This document shows, one piece after another, positions 17,154 through 26,744 of a stretch of 64,000 nt of DNA. A program made the translations under genes and the position numbers. The stretch is from contig NZ_FORV01000002.1 in assembly GCF_900114095.1 (NCBI RefSeq), forward strand, positions 620,001 to 684,000, read 5' to 3'. Every line of letters begins with the position of its first letter. Position 1 is the first letter of the stretch. The notes under the pieces were generated by a model that worked only from the letters and a program-made list of their open reading frames with translations, did not search any database and was not told the DNA's origin. Origin of the DNA: Sphingomonas sp. NFR04 (lineage in GTDB: Bacteria; Pseudomonadota; Alphaproteobacteria; Sphingomonadales; Sphingomonadaceae).

Positions 17154-20100
17154 CGCGGCATCCAAACGCGGACGAGCGACAAGAGTTTATCGACGTCGAT
17201 CGGCTTCGCCATGTAATCGCTGGCGCCCGCCTCGATGCAGCGTTCCTGGTCGTCGGGCATCGCCTTGGCGGTGAGCATGATGATCGGCAGCCTGGCCCAG
17301 CGCGAATCCTGGCGGATCGCGCGGGTGGCGGTGAGGCCGTCCATCACCGGCATCATCACGTCCATCAGCGCGAGGTCGACGCCCTTCTCGGGATCGCTCG
17401 CCGCCTCGGCCAGCGCGTCGAGCGCCTCCTGGCCGTTGCGGGCGATGCGGACGAGCACGCCGCGCGGCTCGAGGACGCTGGTCAGCGAATAGACGTTGCG
17501 GACATCGTCCTCGACGATGAGCACGCGGCGCCCTTCCAGCACCGCGTCGCGGCGGCGGGCGGCCTGGATCATCTCCTGCTGCTCGCTGGGCAGCTCGGAC
17601 ACGACCTGGTGGAGAAACAGCGAGACCTCGTCGAGCAGCCGCTCGGGCGACTTGGCGCCCTTGATGATGATCGAGCTCGAATAACGCCGCAGCTTCTGCT
17701 CGTCGTCGGCGCTGAGGTCGTGGCCGGTATAGACGATCACCGGCGGGAAGCTGTGCGATCCGTCTTCCTCGCTCAGCGTCTCGAGCAACGAATAACCCGA
17801 GGCGTCGGGCAGCGACAGGTCGAGCACCATGCAGTCGAAGGTCTGGCTGCGCAGCATCTGCAGGCATTCGGCAGCGGTGCGGACGCCGACCGTCTCGACA
17901 TCGTCCTTCTGCAGCAGCTGGGCCACCGCGTCGCGCTGGACGTCGTCGTCCTCGACGATCAGCACGCGGCGGACGTGGCTGGCGGTGCGCGCCTGCAGGT
18001 TCTGCAGCACTTCGGCGAGCAGCTCGCGCTTGATCGGCTTGATATGATAGCCGACCGCGCCCAGCGACAGCGCGGTCTGGCTCTGGTCGGCGGCCGAGAT
18101 CACGTGGATCGGGATGTGGCGGGTGCTGTCCTCCTGCTTGAGCTGGTCGAGCACGATCAGCCCGGACTGGTCCGGCAGGCCGAGGTCGAGCACCACCGCG
18201 CTTGGCCGATAGCTGCGGGCCAGCTGCAGCGCCTCGTCGGCGGTGCTGGCGACAAGGCACTGGAAGCCAAGCTCGCGCGAGAGGTCGCAGACGATCGAGG
18301 CGAAGACGGGATCGTCCTCGATCACCAGCAGGTGTCGCCCACCCGGCACCAGCCGGTCGCGGTCATCGTCCAGCACCCAGTCGGCCGCCGCGGCGGCGGC
18401 ACGGCGCGGCGGCGCGGGCATGGCGGCGGGAGCCGGCGGGGCAACAGGCTTGGCCGGAGCCGCCGGCGCCGCCGGAAGCGCCCGCGGGGCAACCGCCTCG
18501 GCATCGTAGCGGAGCGGCAGCGTCAGCGTGAAGGTGCTGCCCTCGCCTGCCCGGCTCTCCAGCGTGATGCCGCCGCCGAGCAGTCGCGCCAGCTCGCGCG
18601 AGATCGACAGGCCGAGACCGGTGCCGCCATAGCGGCGGTTGATCGTGCCGTCCGCCTGGTGGAACGCCTCGAAGATCATTCGCTGCTGCTCGGGCGAGAT
18701 GCCGATGCCGGTGTCGCGCACCGCAAATGTGATCCGGTCGCCGGCAGCGCGGACCTGCAGCTTCACCGAGCCCTTTTCGGTGAACTTGAGCGCGTTCGAC
18801 AGCAGGTTCTTGAGGATCTGCTCTAGCCGCATCCGATCGGTCTCGATGCCCTTCGGCGCGGTCTCGTCGAGCACGATCTCCAGATCGAGCCCGCGCTGCT
18901 CCGCCACCGGCTGGAAGACCTGGCGCAGATCGGTGCCGAGACGCACCAGGCTCACCGGCTCGGGGCGGATATCGACATGGCCCGCCTCGATCTTCGACAG
19001 GTCGAGAATGTCGTTGATCAGCGTGAGCAGGTCGTTGCCCGAGGATTCGATCGTGCGGGCGAACTTCACCTGCTCGGCGGTGAGCGTGGCGGGGCCATTG
19101 TCGCCGAGCAGCTTGGCGAGGATCAGCAGCGAGTTGAGCGGGGTGCGCAGCTCGTGGCTCATGTTCGCCAGGAAATCGCTCTTGTACTGGCTGGCCTGTT
19201 CCAGCTCCTGCGTCTTGACGAGCAGCGCGGCGCTGCCGCGTTCGAGTTCGTCGCGCTGGTGTTCCAGCGCCTGGGCCTGTTCCTCCAGCTGGCTGTTGGT
19301 CTGCTCCAGCTCGACCTGCTGCTGCTCCAGCATCGCCTGGGATTCGCGCAGCGCCCGGCCCTGCTCCTCCAGCTCCTCGTTGTTGACCTGCAGTTCCTCG
19401 CTCTGGGTCTGCAGCTCGGCGGCCTGGCGCTGGGTTTCCTCCAGCGCGTCCTGCAGCTGGGCCCGGAAGCGCGCCGAGCGAAGCGCGACGCCGATCGCCG
19501 GCGACGCGCGCTCCAGCAGCTCCAGCATCATCGGATCGGTGGGGTAGAAAAAGCCCAGCTCCAGCACCGCATTGACCATGTCGTCGGCCTTGGCGGGCAC
19601 GATCATCAGGTGGCGCGGCTTGTCGCTGCCGAAGGCCGAGCCGATCTCCAGATAATGGTCCGGCACGTCGTCGAGCAGGATCGGCTTGCCCTCCGCGGCG
19701 ACGCGGCCGAGCAGCCCCTCGCGCAGGCCGAACGCCTCGGGCACATCGGCATCGCCGGGCACGCCCAGCGTGGCGACGCGGCGGAACACCCCGGCCTCGC
19801 CCTTGAACAGCGCGCCTGCCTGGAAACCGAGCTTGTCCGCCAGATAGCCGAGCACCGCCTCGGAAATTTCCTCCACCGACCGATCGCCGCGTACCGCCGC
19901 CGAAATGCCGAGCAGCCCGTTCTGCAGCCACTCTTCCCGGGCGCGGGCCTGGAGATTGCGGCGGACCAGCACGAAGATCATCAGCGTCAGCGCCGCACCG
20001 ATCAGGCTGGAGACGAGCCCGCTGGCGATCGCCGCCTGCGACGCGGCTGCCATGTCGTCGAGCCGCTCCTGACGGAGGCGTCCTTCCTCGCGCGCCATCG

Positions 20101-20599
20101 CCGCCAGCTGGGCGCGGATCGCATCCATGTTGTTCTTGCCGCGATCGGTCTCGACGATGGCGAGTGCCTCCGCGAGACCCTGCTTGCGGCGAACGTCGAT
20201 CGTCTCGCGCAGTTCGGCGAGCTTGGCGCCGACCTGGCGCCGCAGCTGCACGATGTTGCTCTGCTGCACGTCATTGTCGCTGACCAGGTTCTGGAGATGG
20301 TCCAGCCGCCCGTCGAGCGTTTCGGTCGCCTTGGTATAGGGCTCGAGATAGCCTTGGCCGCCGGTCAACAGATAGCCGCGCTGGCCGGTCTCGGCGTCCT
20401 GGACCGTCGACAGCAGCTCATCGAGCGCGATCAGCACGGTGTGGCTGTGGCGGATCGCCGCGTCGCTTTCCCCGAGTGCCAGCACGTTGCGATAGGCGAG
20501 TGCGCCGCTGATCAGGAAGAAGGCCAGTCCGACGACCAGCCCGACCGAGGTCCAGGCGGAGCGGCCGCCGGAGTCGCGCAACAAATTCCGACGCTTCAT
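17150..20599 (-). CDS. membrane hybrid histidine kinase: CHASE3-GAF-HisKA-HATPase_c-REC-REC-REC
   Basis: A 1149-residue sensor. A first transmembrane helix (about 15-36) and a second (about 194-213) enclose a CHASE3 domain recognisable by TVQDAETGQRGYLLTG. A GAF-like domain (about 228-375) is followed by a long Glu/Gln-rich coiled coil (about 380-475), HisKA with His482 in FLANMSHELRTPLN, an ATPase domain (NLLSNALKFTEKG, DTGIGIS, GTGLGLSISREL), an Ala/Pro-rich linker and three receivers beginning HLLVIEDDPVF, RVLIVEDDDVQ and RVLIVEDDVRN. The ATG at 20599 precedes the first helix directly. It heads the operon hybrid kinase-cheR-cheB-receiver kinase, every junction overlapping or nearly so. Three receivers in a row suggest several phosphate routes. 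Confidence 0.94.
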   Translation of the reverse strand: MKRRNLLRDSGGRSAWTSVGLVVGLAFFLISGALAYRNVLALGESDAAIRHSHTVLIALDELLSTVQDAETGQRGYLLTGGQGYLEPYTKATETLDGRLDHLQNLVSDNDVQQSNIVQLRRQVGAKLAELRETIDVRRKQGLAEALAIVETDRGKNNMDAIRAQLAAMAREEGRLRQERLDDMAAASQAAIASGLVSSLIGAALTLMIFVLVRRNLQARAREEWLQNGLLGISAAVRGDRSVEEISEAVLGYLADKLGFQAGALFKGEAGVFRRVATLGVPGDADVPEAFGLREGLLGRVAAEGKPILLDDVPDHYLEIGSAFGSDKPRHLMIVPAKADDMVNAVLELGFFYPTDPMMLELLERASPAIGVALRSARFRAQLQDALEETQRQAAELQTQSEELQVNNEELEEQGRALRESQAMLEQQQVELEQTNSQLEEQAQALEHQRDELERGSAALLVKTQELEQASQYKSDFLANMSHELRTPLNSLLILAKLLGDNGPATLTAEQVKFARTIESSGNDLLTLINDILDLSKIEAGHVDIRPEPVSLVRLGTDLRQVFQPVAEQRGLDLEIVLDETAPKGIETDRMRLEQILKNLLSNALKFTEKGSVKLQVRAAGDRITFAVRDTGIGISPEQQRMIFEAFHQADGTINRRYGGTGLGLSISRELARLLGGGITLESRAGEGSTFTLTLPLRYDAEAVAPRALPAAPAAPAKPVAPPAPAAMPAPPRRAAAAAADWVLDDDRDRLVPGGRHLLVIEDDPVFASIVCDLSRELGFQCLVASTADEALQLARSYRPSAVVLDLGLPDQSGLIVLDQLKQEDSTRHIPIHVISAADQSQTALSLGAVGYHIKPIKRELLAEVLQNLQARTASHVRRVLIVEDDDVQRDAVAQLLQKDDVETVGVRTAAECLQMLRSQTFDCMVLDLSLPDASGYSLLETLSEEDGSHSFPPVIVYTGHDLSADDEQKLRRYSSSIIIKGAKSPERLLDEVSLFLHQVVSELPSEQQEMIQAARRRDAVLEGRRVLIVEDDVRNVYSLTSVLEPRGVLVRIARNGQEALDALAEAASDPEKGVDLALMDVMMPVMDGLTATRAIRQDSRWARLPIIMLTAKAMPDDQERCIEAGASDYMAKPIDVDKLLSLVRVWMPR

Positions 20600-20675
20600 G
20601 CACTCGATCCCAGAAGAGGCCCCGGGATCCGCATACCGCGCTGCGGGAGGAGAGCAATAGTCCTGACGAACAGGA

Positions 20676-20700
20676 TGGGACAGGCGCGCCGCCTGTCCCA
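20676..20700 (-). terminator. hairpin downstream of the second TBDR
   Basis: TGGGACAGGCG (20676-20686) and CGCCTGTCCCA (20690-20700) form an 11-bp perfect stem with a 3-nt loop, just after the TBDR stop at 20709 in its direction of transcription and before the hybrid-kinase operon. No T-run follows, so strength is uncertain. Confidence 0.5.
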
Positions 20701-20708
20701 CCAAGTGG

Positions 20709-23696
20709 TTAGAACACGAAGTTCACCGCGAGTGCGTAGGTCCGGCCGAAATAGGCGGTGTAGAGCGGGTCCTGGCGGACCGTATCCACCGTCAGCCGGT
20801 TGGTTTCGTTGGTGATGTTCTGCACCTCGGCGATCAGCTTGATATGCTCGCTGAGATTGTACGAGGCCGAGGCATCGACGAAGATCGAGCGGGCATTGGC
20901 GGTCGAGTCCGCGTCGACCGATCCGCTCGGCACCGCGGTGAGGAACGACGAACGATAGTTGACCGTCGAGCGGATGCTGAACTTGCTGTCCTCATAGTAG
21001 AGCGTGCCGCTCGCCGTCTCGGGCGACAGGCCGACCAGCGGCGCGGTGCGCGAGAGTGTGGGCGAGATGATGTAGTTGATGTTCGAGCGCACCCGGGTGA
21101 AATTGCCCAGCGCACCGAAATTCTTGAGCACGCCCGGCAGGAAGGTGAAGGGCAGCTGCACATTCACTTCGAAGCCCCGCAGCGGGCCGCCGGGCGTATT
21201 GTTGCTGCGCTGGACGGTGAACTGATCGGTCGGGCGCAGCTGGGTGCCGTTGAGCAGCGACAGCGGCAGGCCGATATCCTGGAAGGCCAGGCTCTGGCTG
21301 GTTGTCTGGATATAGGTCTCGATGTCCTTGTAGAAATAGGCGACCGACAGCAGCGAACCGGGGCGGAAATACCATTCGAGCGCGGCGTCGAAGGTATTGG
21401 CGCGGATCGGATCGAGGAACGGGTTGCTGAACGATGCGGTCTGGATCACCAGATTCGCCGAACCCGCCGGGATGAGCTGGCCATAGGCGGGCCGCGACAT
21501 CACCCGCGCCGCCGAAGCGCGCGCGATCAGGCTTGGCGTGATGTCGAGCGCGAGGTTCATCGACGGCAGCCAGTCCTCATAGGAGCGACTGACATTGGAG
21601 ATGACGAAGCGCGACGGGTAGAGCGATCCCGCCGGCGACGCGGTGGTGATCGGGCCGTAGGTGTCCAGGCTGGTGCGGACATAGCGCACGCCGGCATCGC
21701 CGCGCAGCGCGAAGGGCAGCACGTTCGACGTGTCGAACTTGGCCATCAGATAGCCCGAGGCGTATTTCTCGTCGACGCCGCCATAGGTGCCCTTGGCGCA
21801 TTCGACGCTGCAATAGACATAATCGTTGAGCCCGACGACCTGGCGGAACTTGTCCGGATCGATCGAGACGAAGTCCTGAAGGTCGCCGCCGAGATTCTTG
21901 CCGATGCCGGTGGTGACGAAGCTGAAATTGGCGATCGAGGCACCGGCCGGCAGCGCCAGCGGGGTGTTGGTGGCGAGCTGGCGCTCGCGCGCGGTGTATT
22001 TGTTGGTGCGATACTGGCCGCCCACCTGGATCGAGAAGCCCGGTGTCACCTTCCAGTCGGCGTTGAGCTCGAAGGTCTTGCTGGTGATCGTGTTGCGGCG
22101 GATGAAGTTGGAAAGCTGACCACGCTGGTCGCCATTGGCGAGCGGCGGGCCGTACTGGAACAGCGCAGGGTTCGTGGTGTCGATCCCGTAGCCGATCTTC
22201 GGGATGTTCGGGTCGTCGCGGAAGTCGATCGACCAGTTGCGCGTGTCGTTGGAGTCGATCGCTACCTGCAGGCGGTTCACGTCGAGCTGCGACTGGTTGA
22301 TGCCCGCCAGGCCGAACAGCCGGAAAGCGTCCGAGAAGCGATGGTCGAAGTTGAGGTTCGCCTGCTTGTATTCGGAGGTGAAGCGCTCGTCCTGCATTTC
22401 CGAGCGCAGGTCGACGCCGTCGAACAGGCCGTGGATCAGCGAGCCGTTGCTGTCGACCTCGATTTCCCGCACCGAGGTGAGTGGCTGGCCGTTGTTCGAA
22501 ATTGCGCGGCCGAACGAACGGGCGTCGAACATCGTGTCGAGCCGCTTGACCTTGAAGCGCGAATACAGGCCGTCGAGCGAGATGTCGGTATTGTCGTTCG
22601 GCTTCCACTGCAGTGTCAGCGAGCCGGCGATACGTTCCTGATTCTGGCTGCCCTTCACCGGGCGCGGCAGGCGCGGCAGGTAGACGCCGCCGCCGGGCTT
22701 TCCGTTCACGCCCGTCCGGCTCATGATATAGTCATAGGCGGCCTGGTTGCCGGTACGCGGATTGTTGGTGCTGCAGTTGTTCGCATCCGCACCGATCGAG
22801 GCGCCGCTCGGCTGGGTATAGCCGGCCACCGGGCTGTTCACCGGCGCGCCCTTGTAGATATAGCCAACGGGCGTGCAGAACGGGAAGATCACGCCCGCAT
22901 TGGCACTGCCGGCAGGCTGCGCCAGGCCGTAGACGGTGGTCGGCACGACATCGGCGGCCGAATAGGCATATTCGTCGATATGGCGCTTCGAATAGGCGAT
23001 GCTGCCGAGGATGCCGAAGCTGTCGCCGAACTTCTTGGAGACAAGCGCGGAGAGGCGCGGATCGACGTCCTTGCGGATGTCATTGTAGATGCCGCGCGCG
23101 GTGGCGGAGAAGACGAAGTCCTTCTTCTGGTCGAACGGCTTGGGCGCGCGGAGGTCGACCGTTGCGCCCAGCGAGCCTTCCTCGACATCGGCCGAGGTGG
23201 TCTTGCGCACGGTGAGCGCCGAGAAGATCTCTGTGGGGAAGGTCACGAAGTCGAACGAACGGCCGGTCGCCACGCCGCCGCGAATGTCGCTGCCGCTGAC
23301 CTGCGACACGCCTTCCATGCCGTTGATCCGCACGCGGGTGAATTGCGAGCCAAGGCCGCGGACCGAGATGTTGCGGCCCTCGCCGCCGTCGCCGCGGGAG
23401 AGTGCCACGCCGGGGATGCGCTGCATCGACTCGGCGAGGTTCGAATCCGGGAATTTGCCGATATCCTCGGCGACGATGCTGTCGACCGCGGCGGTTTCGG
23501 AACGCTTCAGGTTGAGCGCGCTATTGAGCGAGGCGCGGAAGCCGGTGACGACGATCTCGTTATTCTGTGCATCGTCGGCCTGCACCGGCGCTGGCTGGTC
23601 CTGCGCGGTCTGTGCGGCGGCGGACGTTGCGATCAGCGCGGCGAGTGCGCTGCACGACGCGAACAAGGCGCGTTTGTGGCCACGAACAGTGTCCAT
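20709..23696 (-). CDS. TonB-dependent receptor of the Xanthomonas/Caulobacter glycan type
   Basis: A complete 995-residue outer-membrane receptor. Signal peptide (ATSAAAQT), then the box NEIVVTGFRASLNSALNLKR and the plug: VAEDIGKFPDSNLAESMQRI, GEGRNISVRGLGSQFTRVRI. The barrel ends in YALAVNFVF with the expected C-terminal Phe. The start at 23696 follows GGGAGAGGGG; an upstream extension to 23882 would run through the operator region. It is divergent from the DUF1080 / oxidoreductase genes, with a 283-bp shared control region, which makes it the likely importer for the glycoside processed by that cluster. This functional link is inferred from position and from the known role of this TBDR type in carbohydrate uptake. 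Confidence 0.93.
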   Translation of the reverse strand: MDTVRGHKRALFASCSALAALIATSAAAQTAQDQPAPVQADDAQNNEIVVTGFRASLNSALNLKRSETAAVDSIVAEDIGKFPDSNLAESMQRIPGVALSRGDGGEGRNISVRGLGSQFTRVRINGMEGVSQVSGSDIRGGVATGRSFDFVTFPTEIFSALTVRKTTSADVEEGSLGATVDLRAPKPFDQKKDFVFSATARGIYNDIRKDVDPRLSALVSKKFGDSFGILGSIAYSKRHIDEYAYSAADVVPTTVYGLAQPAGSANAGVIFPFCTPVGYIYKGAPVNSPVAGYTQPSGASIGADANNCSTNNPRTGNQAAYDYIMSRTGVNGKPGGGVYLPRLPRPVKGSQNQERIAGSLTLQWKPNDNTDISLDGLYSRFKVKRLDTMFDARSFGRAISNNGQPLTSVREIEVDSNGSLIHGLFDGVDLRSEMQDERFTSEYKQANLNFDHRFSDAFRLFGLAGINQSQLDVNRLQVAIDSNDTRNWSIDFRDDPNIPKIGYGIDTTNPALFQYGPPLANGDQRGQLSNFIRRNTITSKTFELNADWKVTPGFSIQVGGQYRTNKYTARERQLATNTPLALPAGASIANFSFVTTGIGKNLGGDLQDFVSIDPDKFRQVVGLNDYVYCSVECAKGTYGGVDEKYASGYLMAKFDTSNVLPFALRGDAGVRYVRTSLDTYGPITTASPAGSLYPSRFVISNVSRSYEDWLPSMNLALDITPSLIARASAARVMSRPAYGQLIPAGSANLVIQTASFSNPFLDPIRANTFDAALEWYFRPGSLLSVAYFYKDIETYIQTTSQSLAFQDIGLPLSLLNGTQLRPTDQFTVQRSNNTPGGPLRGFEVNVQLPFTFLPGVLKNFGALGNFTRVRSNINYIISPTLSRTAPLVGLSPETASGTLYYEDSKFSIRSTVNYRSSFLTAVPSGSVDADSTANARSIFVDASASYNLSEHIKLIAEVQNITNETNRLTVDTVRQDPLYTAYFGRTYALAVNFVF

Positions 23697-23806
23697 ATCC
23701 CCTCTCCCATTTCGCGCGCACCGTTGATTAAGCTTTGTGGTGCGCGGGTGGCGTCGCCCCCATCTTCGGGTGTACGACCTGCAACAATGCGTAACAGGAG
23801 AGATTG

Positions 23807-23869
23807 GGTCTGGCAACTGTGCCAGACCAATTTCCCAGATAGCGTTGTCAGACCGTCTTCGTGCCAGAC
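23807..23869. promoter_or_regulatory. palindromic operator plus two extra half-sites between TBDR and sugar cluster
   Basis: GGTCTGGCA-ACTG-TGCCAGACC (23807-23828) is a perfect 9-bp inverted repeat with a 4-bp spacer, and the symmetry extends further outward with one inserted base (ATTGG...CCAAT). Two more copies of the half-site follow in direct orientation: TGTCAGAC (23846-23853) and TGCCAGAC (23862-23869), 16 bp apart. The array lies in the control region of two divergent transcription units and is well placed to co-regulate them. No regulator gene is adjacent. Confidence 0.6.
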
Positions 23870-23979
23870 AAGGCACTTGCAAGTGGCCCGACCACGTTTT
23901 ACGCCTGACCCATCAAGAGCTTTTCGCCGCAAGCCTTTGGGAAGCGGACGAGGCCACTTCATGGATGAGGGGAGAGACT

Positions 23980-25371
23980 GTGGTTCGCACACTCGCACTA
24001 TTGGCCTTTGCCGCCCTGCCGGCAAGCACGCTCCCCCTCGCCGCGGCCCCGCCCGCCGGCACCACCCCCGCCGCCGCCCCGTGGCGCGACCTCATGCCCA
24101 GGGCGGACCTTTCCGGCTGGCACCGCACCGGCGGCAACGCGACCTACGAAGTGGTGGGCGACGAGCTGATCGGTCGCGCAGTGATCGGCAAGGGCAATAG
24201 CTGGCTCGTCTCGGACCAGCTCTATGGCGACTTCATCGTCGAATTCGACGCCAAGACCGATCCGTCGCTCAATTCGGGGATGATGATCCGCGGCCAGAGC
24301 CGGCCCGATTATCGGAACGGCGTGGTGTTCGGCTACCAGGCGGAGATCGACCCCTCGCCGCGCGCCTGGAGCGCCGGCATCTATGACGAGCAGCGCCGCC
24401 AATGGCTGTTCACGCTCGGCCGCAACGAGGCCGCACGCAAGGCGTTCAAGCCCGGCGACTGGAACCACTACCGCGTCGAGGCGATCGGCAACCGCATCCG
24501 CACCTTCCTCAACGGCGTGCCCGCGGCGGACATCGTCGACGATACCGATGCGCGCGGCTTCCTCGCCTTCCAGGTCCATGCCCTGCCCGACTCGATCGCG
24601 GCCAAGGGCCCCGAGGTGCGCTTCAAGGGCCTGCGCATCCTCACCGACTCCCCTGCCCGCTACGCCCTGCCCGAAACCAAGGTGGAGCAGCAGGGCTGGC
24701 AGTCCAACCAACTGACCGCCGCCGAGCGCCGCGCCGGCTGGACCTTGCTGTGGGACGGCCGCACCTCGAAAGGCTGGCGCTCGGCCAAGGGCGGCGGCTT
24801 CCCGGCCAAGGGCTGGAGCATCGCCGACGGCATCCTGACGGTCGAGAAGAATGGCGGCGGCGGCGACATCGCCACGGCGGCGACCTATCGCAACTTCGAA
24901 CTGTCGGTCGATTTCCGGCTGAGCGAGGGCGCCAATAGCGGCATCAAATATCTGCTGCCGCCGCTGCAGAATGGCGGCGTCTCCAATGTCGGCTTCGAAT
25001 ATCAGCTGCTCGACGATCTGCGCCATCCCGACGCCAAGATGGGCCGCGACGGCAACCGCACGCTGGCTTCGCTCTACGACCTGATCCCGGCGCGCAACCT
25101 TTCCGACCCGTCGAGCCCCGGCAAGCGCGGCAACCCGCCGGGCGAATGGAACCGCGCGACCATCCTGGTGCGCGGCAACCATGTCGAGCATTGGCTCAAC
25201 GGCTTCAAGGTCGTCGAGTACGAGCGCGGCTCGGATGCGCTCAAGGCGACCATCGCCGAGAGCAAGTTCGCTAAGATCGCCGGCTTCGGCACCAGCGCCC
25301 AGGGCGCGATCCTGCTGCAGGATCATGGCGACCGCGTCGACTTCCGCTCGATCAAGCTGCGCCGCTTCTGA
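23980..25371 (+). CDS. exported tandem DUF1080 protein (3-keto-disaccharide hydrolase family)
   Basis: A 463-residue exported protein with two DUF1080 (PF06439) domains. The first starts at PWRDLMPRADLSGWHRTG and includes EFDAKTDPSLNSGMMIRG; the second starts GWTLLWDGRTSKGWRSAKG and includes DFRLSEGANSGIKYLL and GAILLQDHGDRVDFRSIKLR. Members of this family bind or cleave 3-keto-glycosides in a lectin-like jelly roll. I chose the GTG at 23980, 5-10 bp after GAGGGGAGAG and directly before the signal peptide (RTLALLAFAALPAS); the ATG at 23965 is an alternative. It is the first gene of a cluster with three Gfo/Idh/MocA oxidoreductases, which fits oxidation of a sugar at C3 followed by cleavage. 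Confidence 0.9.
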   Translation: MVRTLALLAFAALPASTLPLAAAPPAGTTPAAAPWRDLMPRADLSGWHRTGGNATYEVVGDELIGRAVIGKGNSWLVSDQLYGDFIVEFDAKTDPSLNSGMMIRGQSRPDYRNGVVFGYQAEIDPSPRAWSAGIYDEQRRQWLFTLGRNEAARKAFKPGDWNHYRVEAIGNRIRTFLNGVPAADIVDDTDARGFLAFQVHALPDSIAAKGPEVRFKGLRILTDSPARYALPETKVEQQGWQSNQLTAAERRAGWTLLWDGRTSKGWRSAKGGGFPAKGWSIADGILTVEKNGGGGDIATAATYRNFELSVDFRLSEGANSGIKYLLPPLQNGGVSNVGFEYQLLDDLRHPDAKMGRDGNRTLASLYDLIPARNLSDPSSPGKRGNPPGEWNRATILVRGNHVEHWLNGFKVVEYERGSDALKATIAESKFAKIAGFGTSAQGAILLQDHGDRVDFRSIKLRRF

Positions 25372-25429
25372 AGAATACTCGCTCTATCGTTGAAATCACG
25401 ACTATAAAGAACCGAGGGGAAGCACTGCC

Positions 25430-26743
25430 ATGTTCGACCGTCGAACGATGATGAAGGGCGCCGCCGCTACCGGCGCACTGGCGATCAGCGCCAGCAGCTA
25501 TGCGCGCATCTTGGGGGCGAACGATCGCATCCGCGTCGGCATCGTCGGCGTCAACGGCCGCGGCCAGGCACATATGAGCGCCTTCGCCAAGCAGCCCAAC
25601 GTCCAGGTCACGCATTTCGCCGATGTCGACTCGGCCGTGCTCGCCAAGCGCGCCGGCGAGTTCGCCAAGCGCCACGGCAACACGGTCGAGACCACCGGCG
25701 ACTATCGCAAGCTGCTCGACACCAAGGCCGTGGACGTGATCACCGTCGCCACGCCCGACCATTGGCACGCCAAGGTCGCGATCGACGCGATGAATGCCGG
25801 CCGCAACGTCTATATCGAAAAGCCGATCGGCATTGCCCCGGCAGAAGGCGAAGCGCTGATCGCCGCGCAGAAGCGCACCGGCCGCGTGCTCCAAGTCGGC
25901 AACCAGCAGCGCTCGGCGGTGGAGACCCGCCAGCTGCTCGACCTGATCCGCGCCGGCGAACTGGGCGACGTCTACGAGGCGCAAACCTGGTACGCCAACA
26001 ACCGCAAGTCGATCGGCAAGGGCCAGATCGTGCCGCCGCCCGCCAATCTCGACTGGAATATGTGGCAGGGGCCGCGCCCGCGCGGGCCGTACCGCTCGAA
26101 CCTCGTCCACTATAACTGGCACTGGTTCTGGCAATACGGCACCGGCGAGATCTGCAACAACGCGATGCACGAGCTCGACGTCGCCCGCTGGCTGATGGGC
26201 GTCACCTATCCCAGCACTGTCACCGCCCGCGGCGCCCGGCGCTTCTACCAGGGCGACGATTGGGAGATGTACGATTCGCTCGCGCTGAACCTCGGCTTCG
26301 ACGGCGGGCGCTCGATCCGCTGGGACGGCGAGAGCTGCAACGGCATGCTCCGCTACGGCCGCGGCCGCGGCACGCTGGTGCTCGGCACCAAGGGCTCGGC
26401 GGTGGTCGATCGCAACGGCTTCGAGCTGTACGACCTCGCCGGCAAGCGGATCCGCGAAGTGAAGGCGCCGGCGGAATCGGAGACGACCGGCACCGTCGGC
26501 GAAGGCGCACTGGACGTCTACCACGCCGCCAACTTCCTCGGCGTGGTCCGCGGCACCGAGGCGGCGCTGCACTCGCCGATCCAGGAGGGGCATATCAGCA
26601 CCACGCTCTGCCATCTCGGCAACATGGCCTATCGTACTGGCGGCGCGATCACCGTCGATCCCGCGACCGGCAAGCCGAAAGAGGCCGCCGCGCGCAAGCT
26701 CTGGTCGGTCGACTATGAGCCCGGCTGGGAGGTGCGCGGCTGA
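25430..26743 (+). CDS. Gfo/Idh/MocA-family oxidoreductase with Tat-like signal (1 of 3)
   Basis: A 437-residue NAD(P)-type oxidoreductase. An N-terminal twin-arginine-like stretch (FDRRTMMKGAAATGALAIS) precedes the Rossmann core with GIVGVNGRGQAH, and the family motif IEKPIG sits at the usual place. The central segment NLDWNMWQGPRPRGPYRS and HWFWQYGTGEICNNAMHELD is typical of the exported group found with DUF1080 proteins in Bacteroidetes and Planctomycetes. It probably oxidises or reduces a sugar hydroxyl in the periplasm with tightly bound cofactor, as in glucose-fructose oxidoreductase. It lies 58 bp after the DUF1080 gene and 1 bp before the ApbE-like gene. Confidence 0.9.
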   Translation: MFDRRTMMKGAAATGALAISASSYARILGANDRIRVGIVGVNGRGQAHMSAFAKQPNVQVTHFADVDSAVLAKRAGEFAKRHGNTVETTGDYRKLLDTKAVDVITVATPDHWHAKVAIDAMNAGRNVYIEKPIGIAPAEGEALIAAQKRTGRVLQVGNQQRSAVETRQLLDLIRAGELGDVYEAQTWYANNRKSIGKGQIVPPPANLDWNMWQGPRPRGPYRSNLVHYNWHWFWQYGTGEICNNAMHELDVARWLMGVTYPSTVTARGARRFYQGDDWEMYDSLALNLGFDGGRSIRWDGESCNGMLRYGRGRGTLVLGTKGSAVVDRNGFELYDLAGKRIREVKAPAESETTGTVGEGALDVYHAANFLGVVRGTEAALHSPIQEGHISTTLCHLGNMAYRTGGAITVDPATGKPKEAAARKLWSVDYEPGWEVRG

Positions 26744-26744
26744 G

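Noticed and set aside
20844..24200. 1118-codon open frame on the plus strand across the second TBDR
   Set aside because: Antisense shadow of a complete receptor; no domain or signal peptide, and it would run over the operator region.
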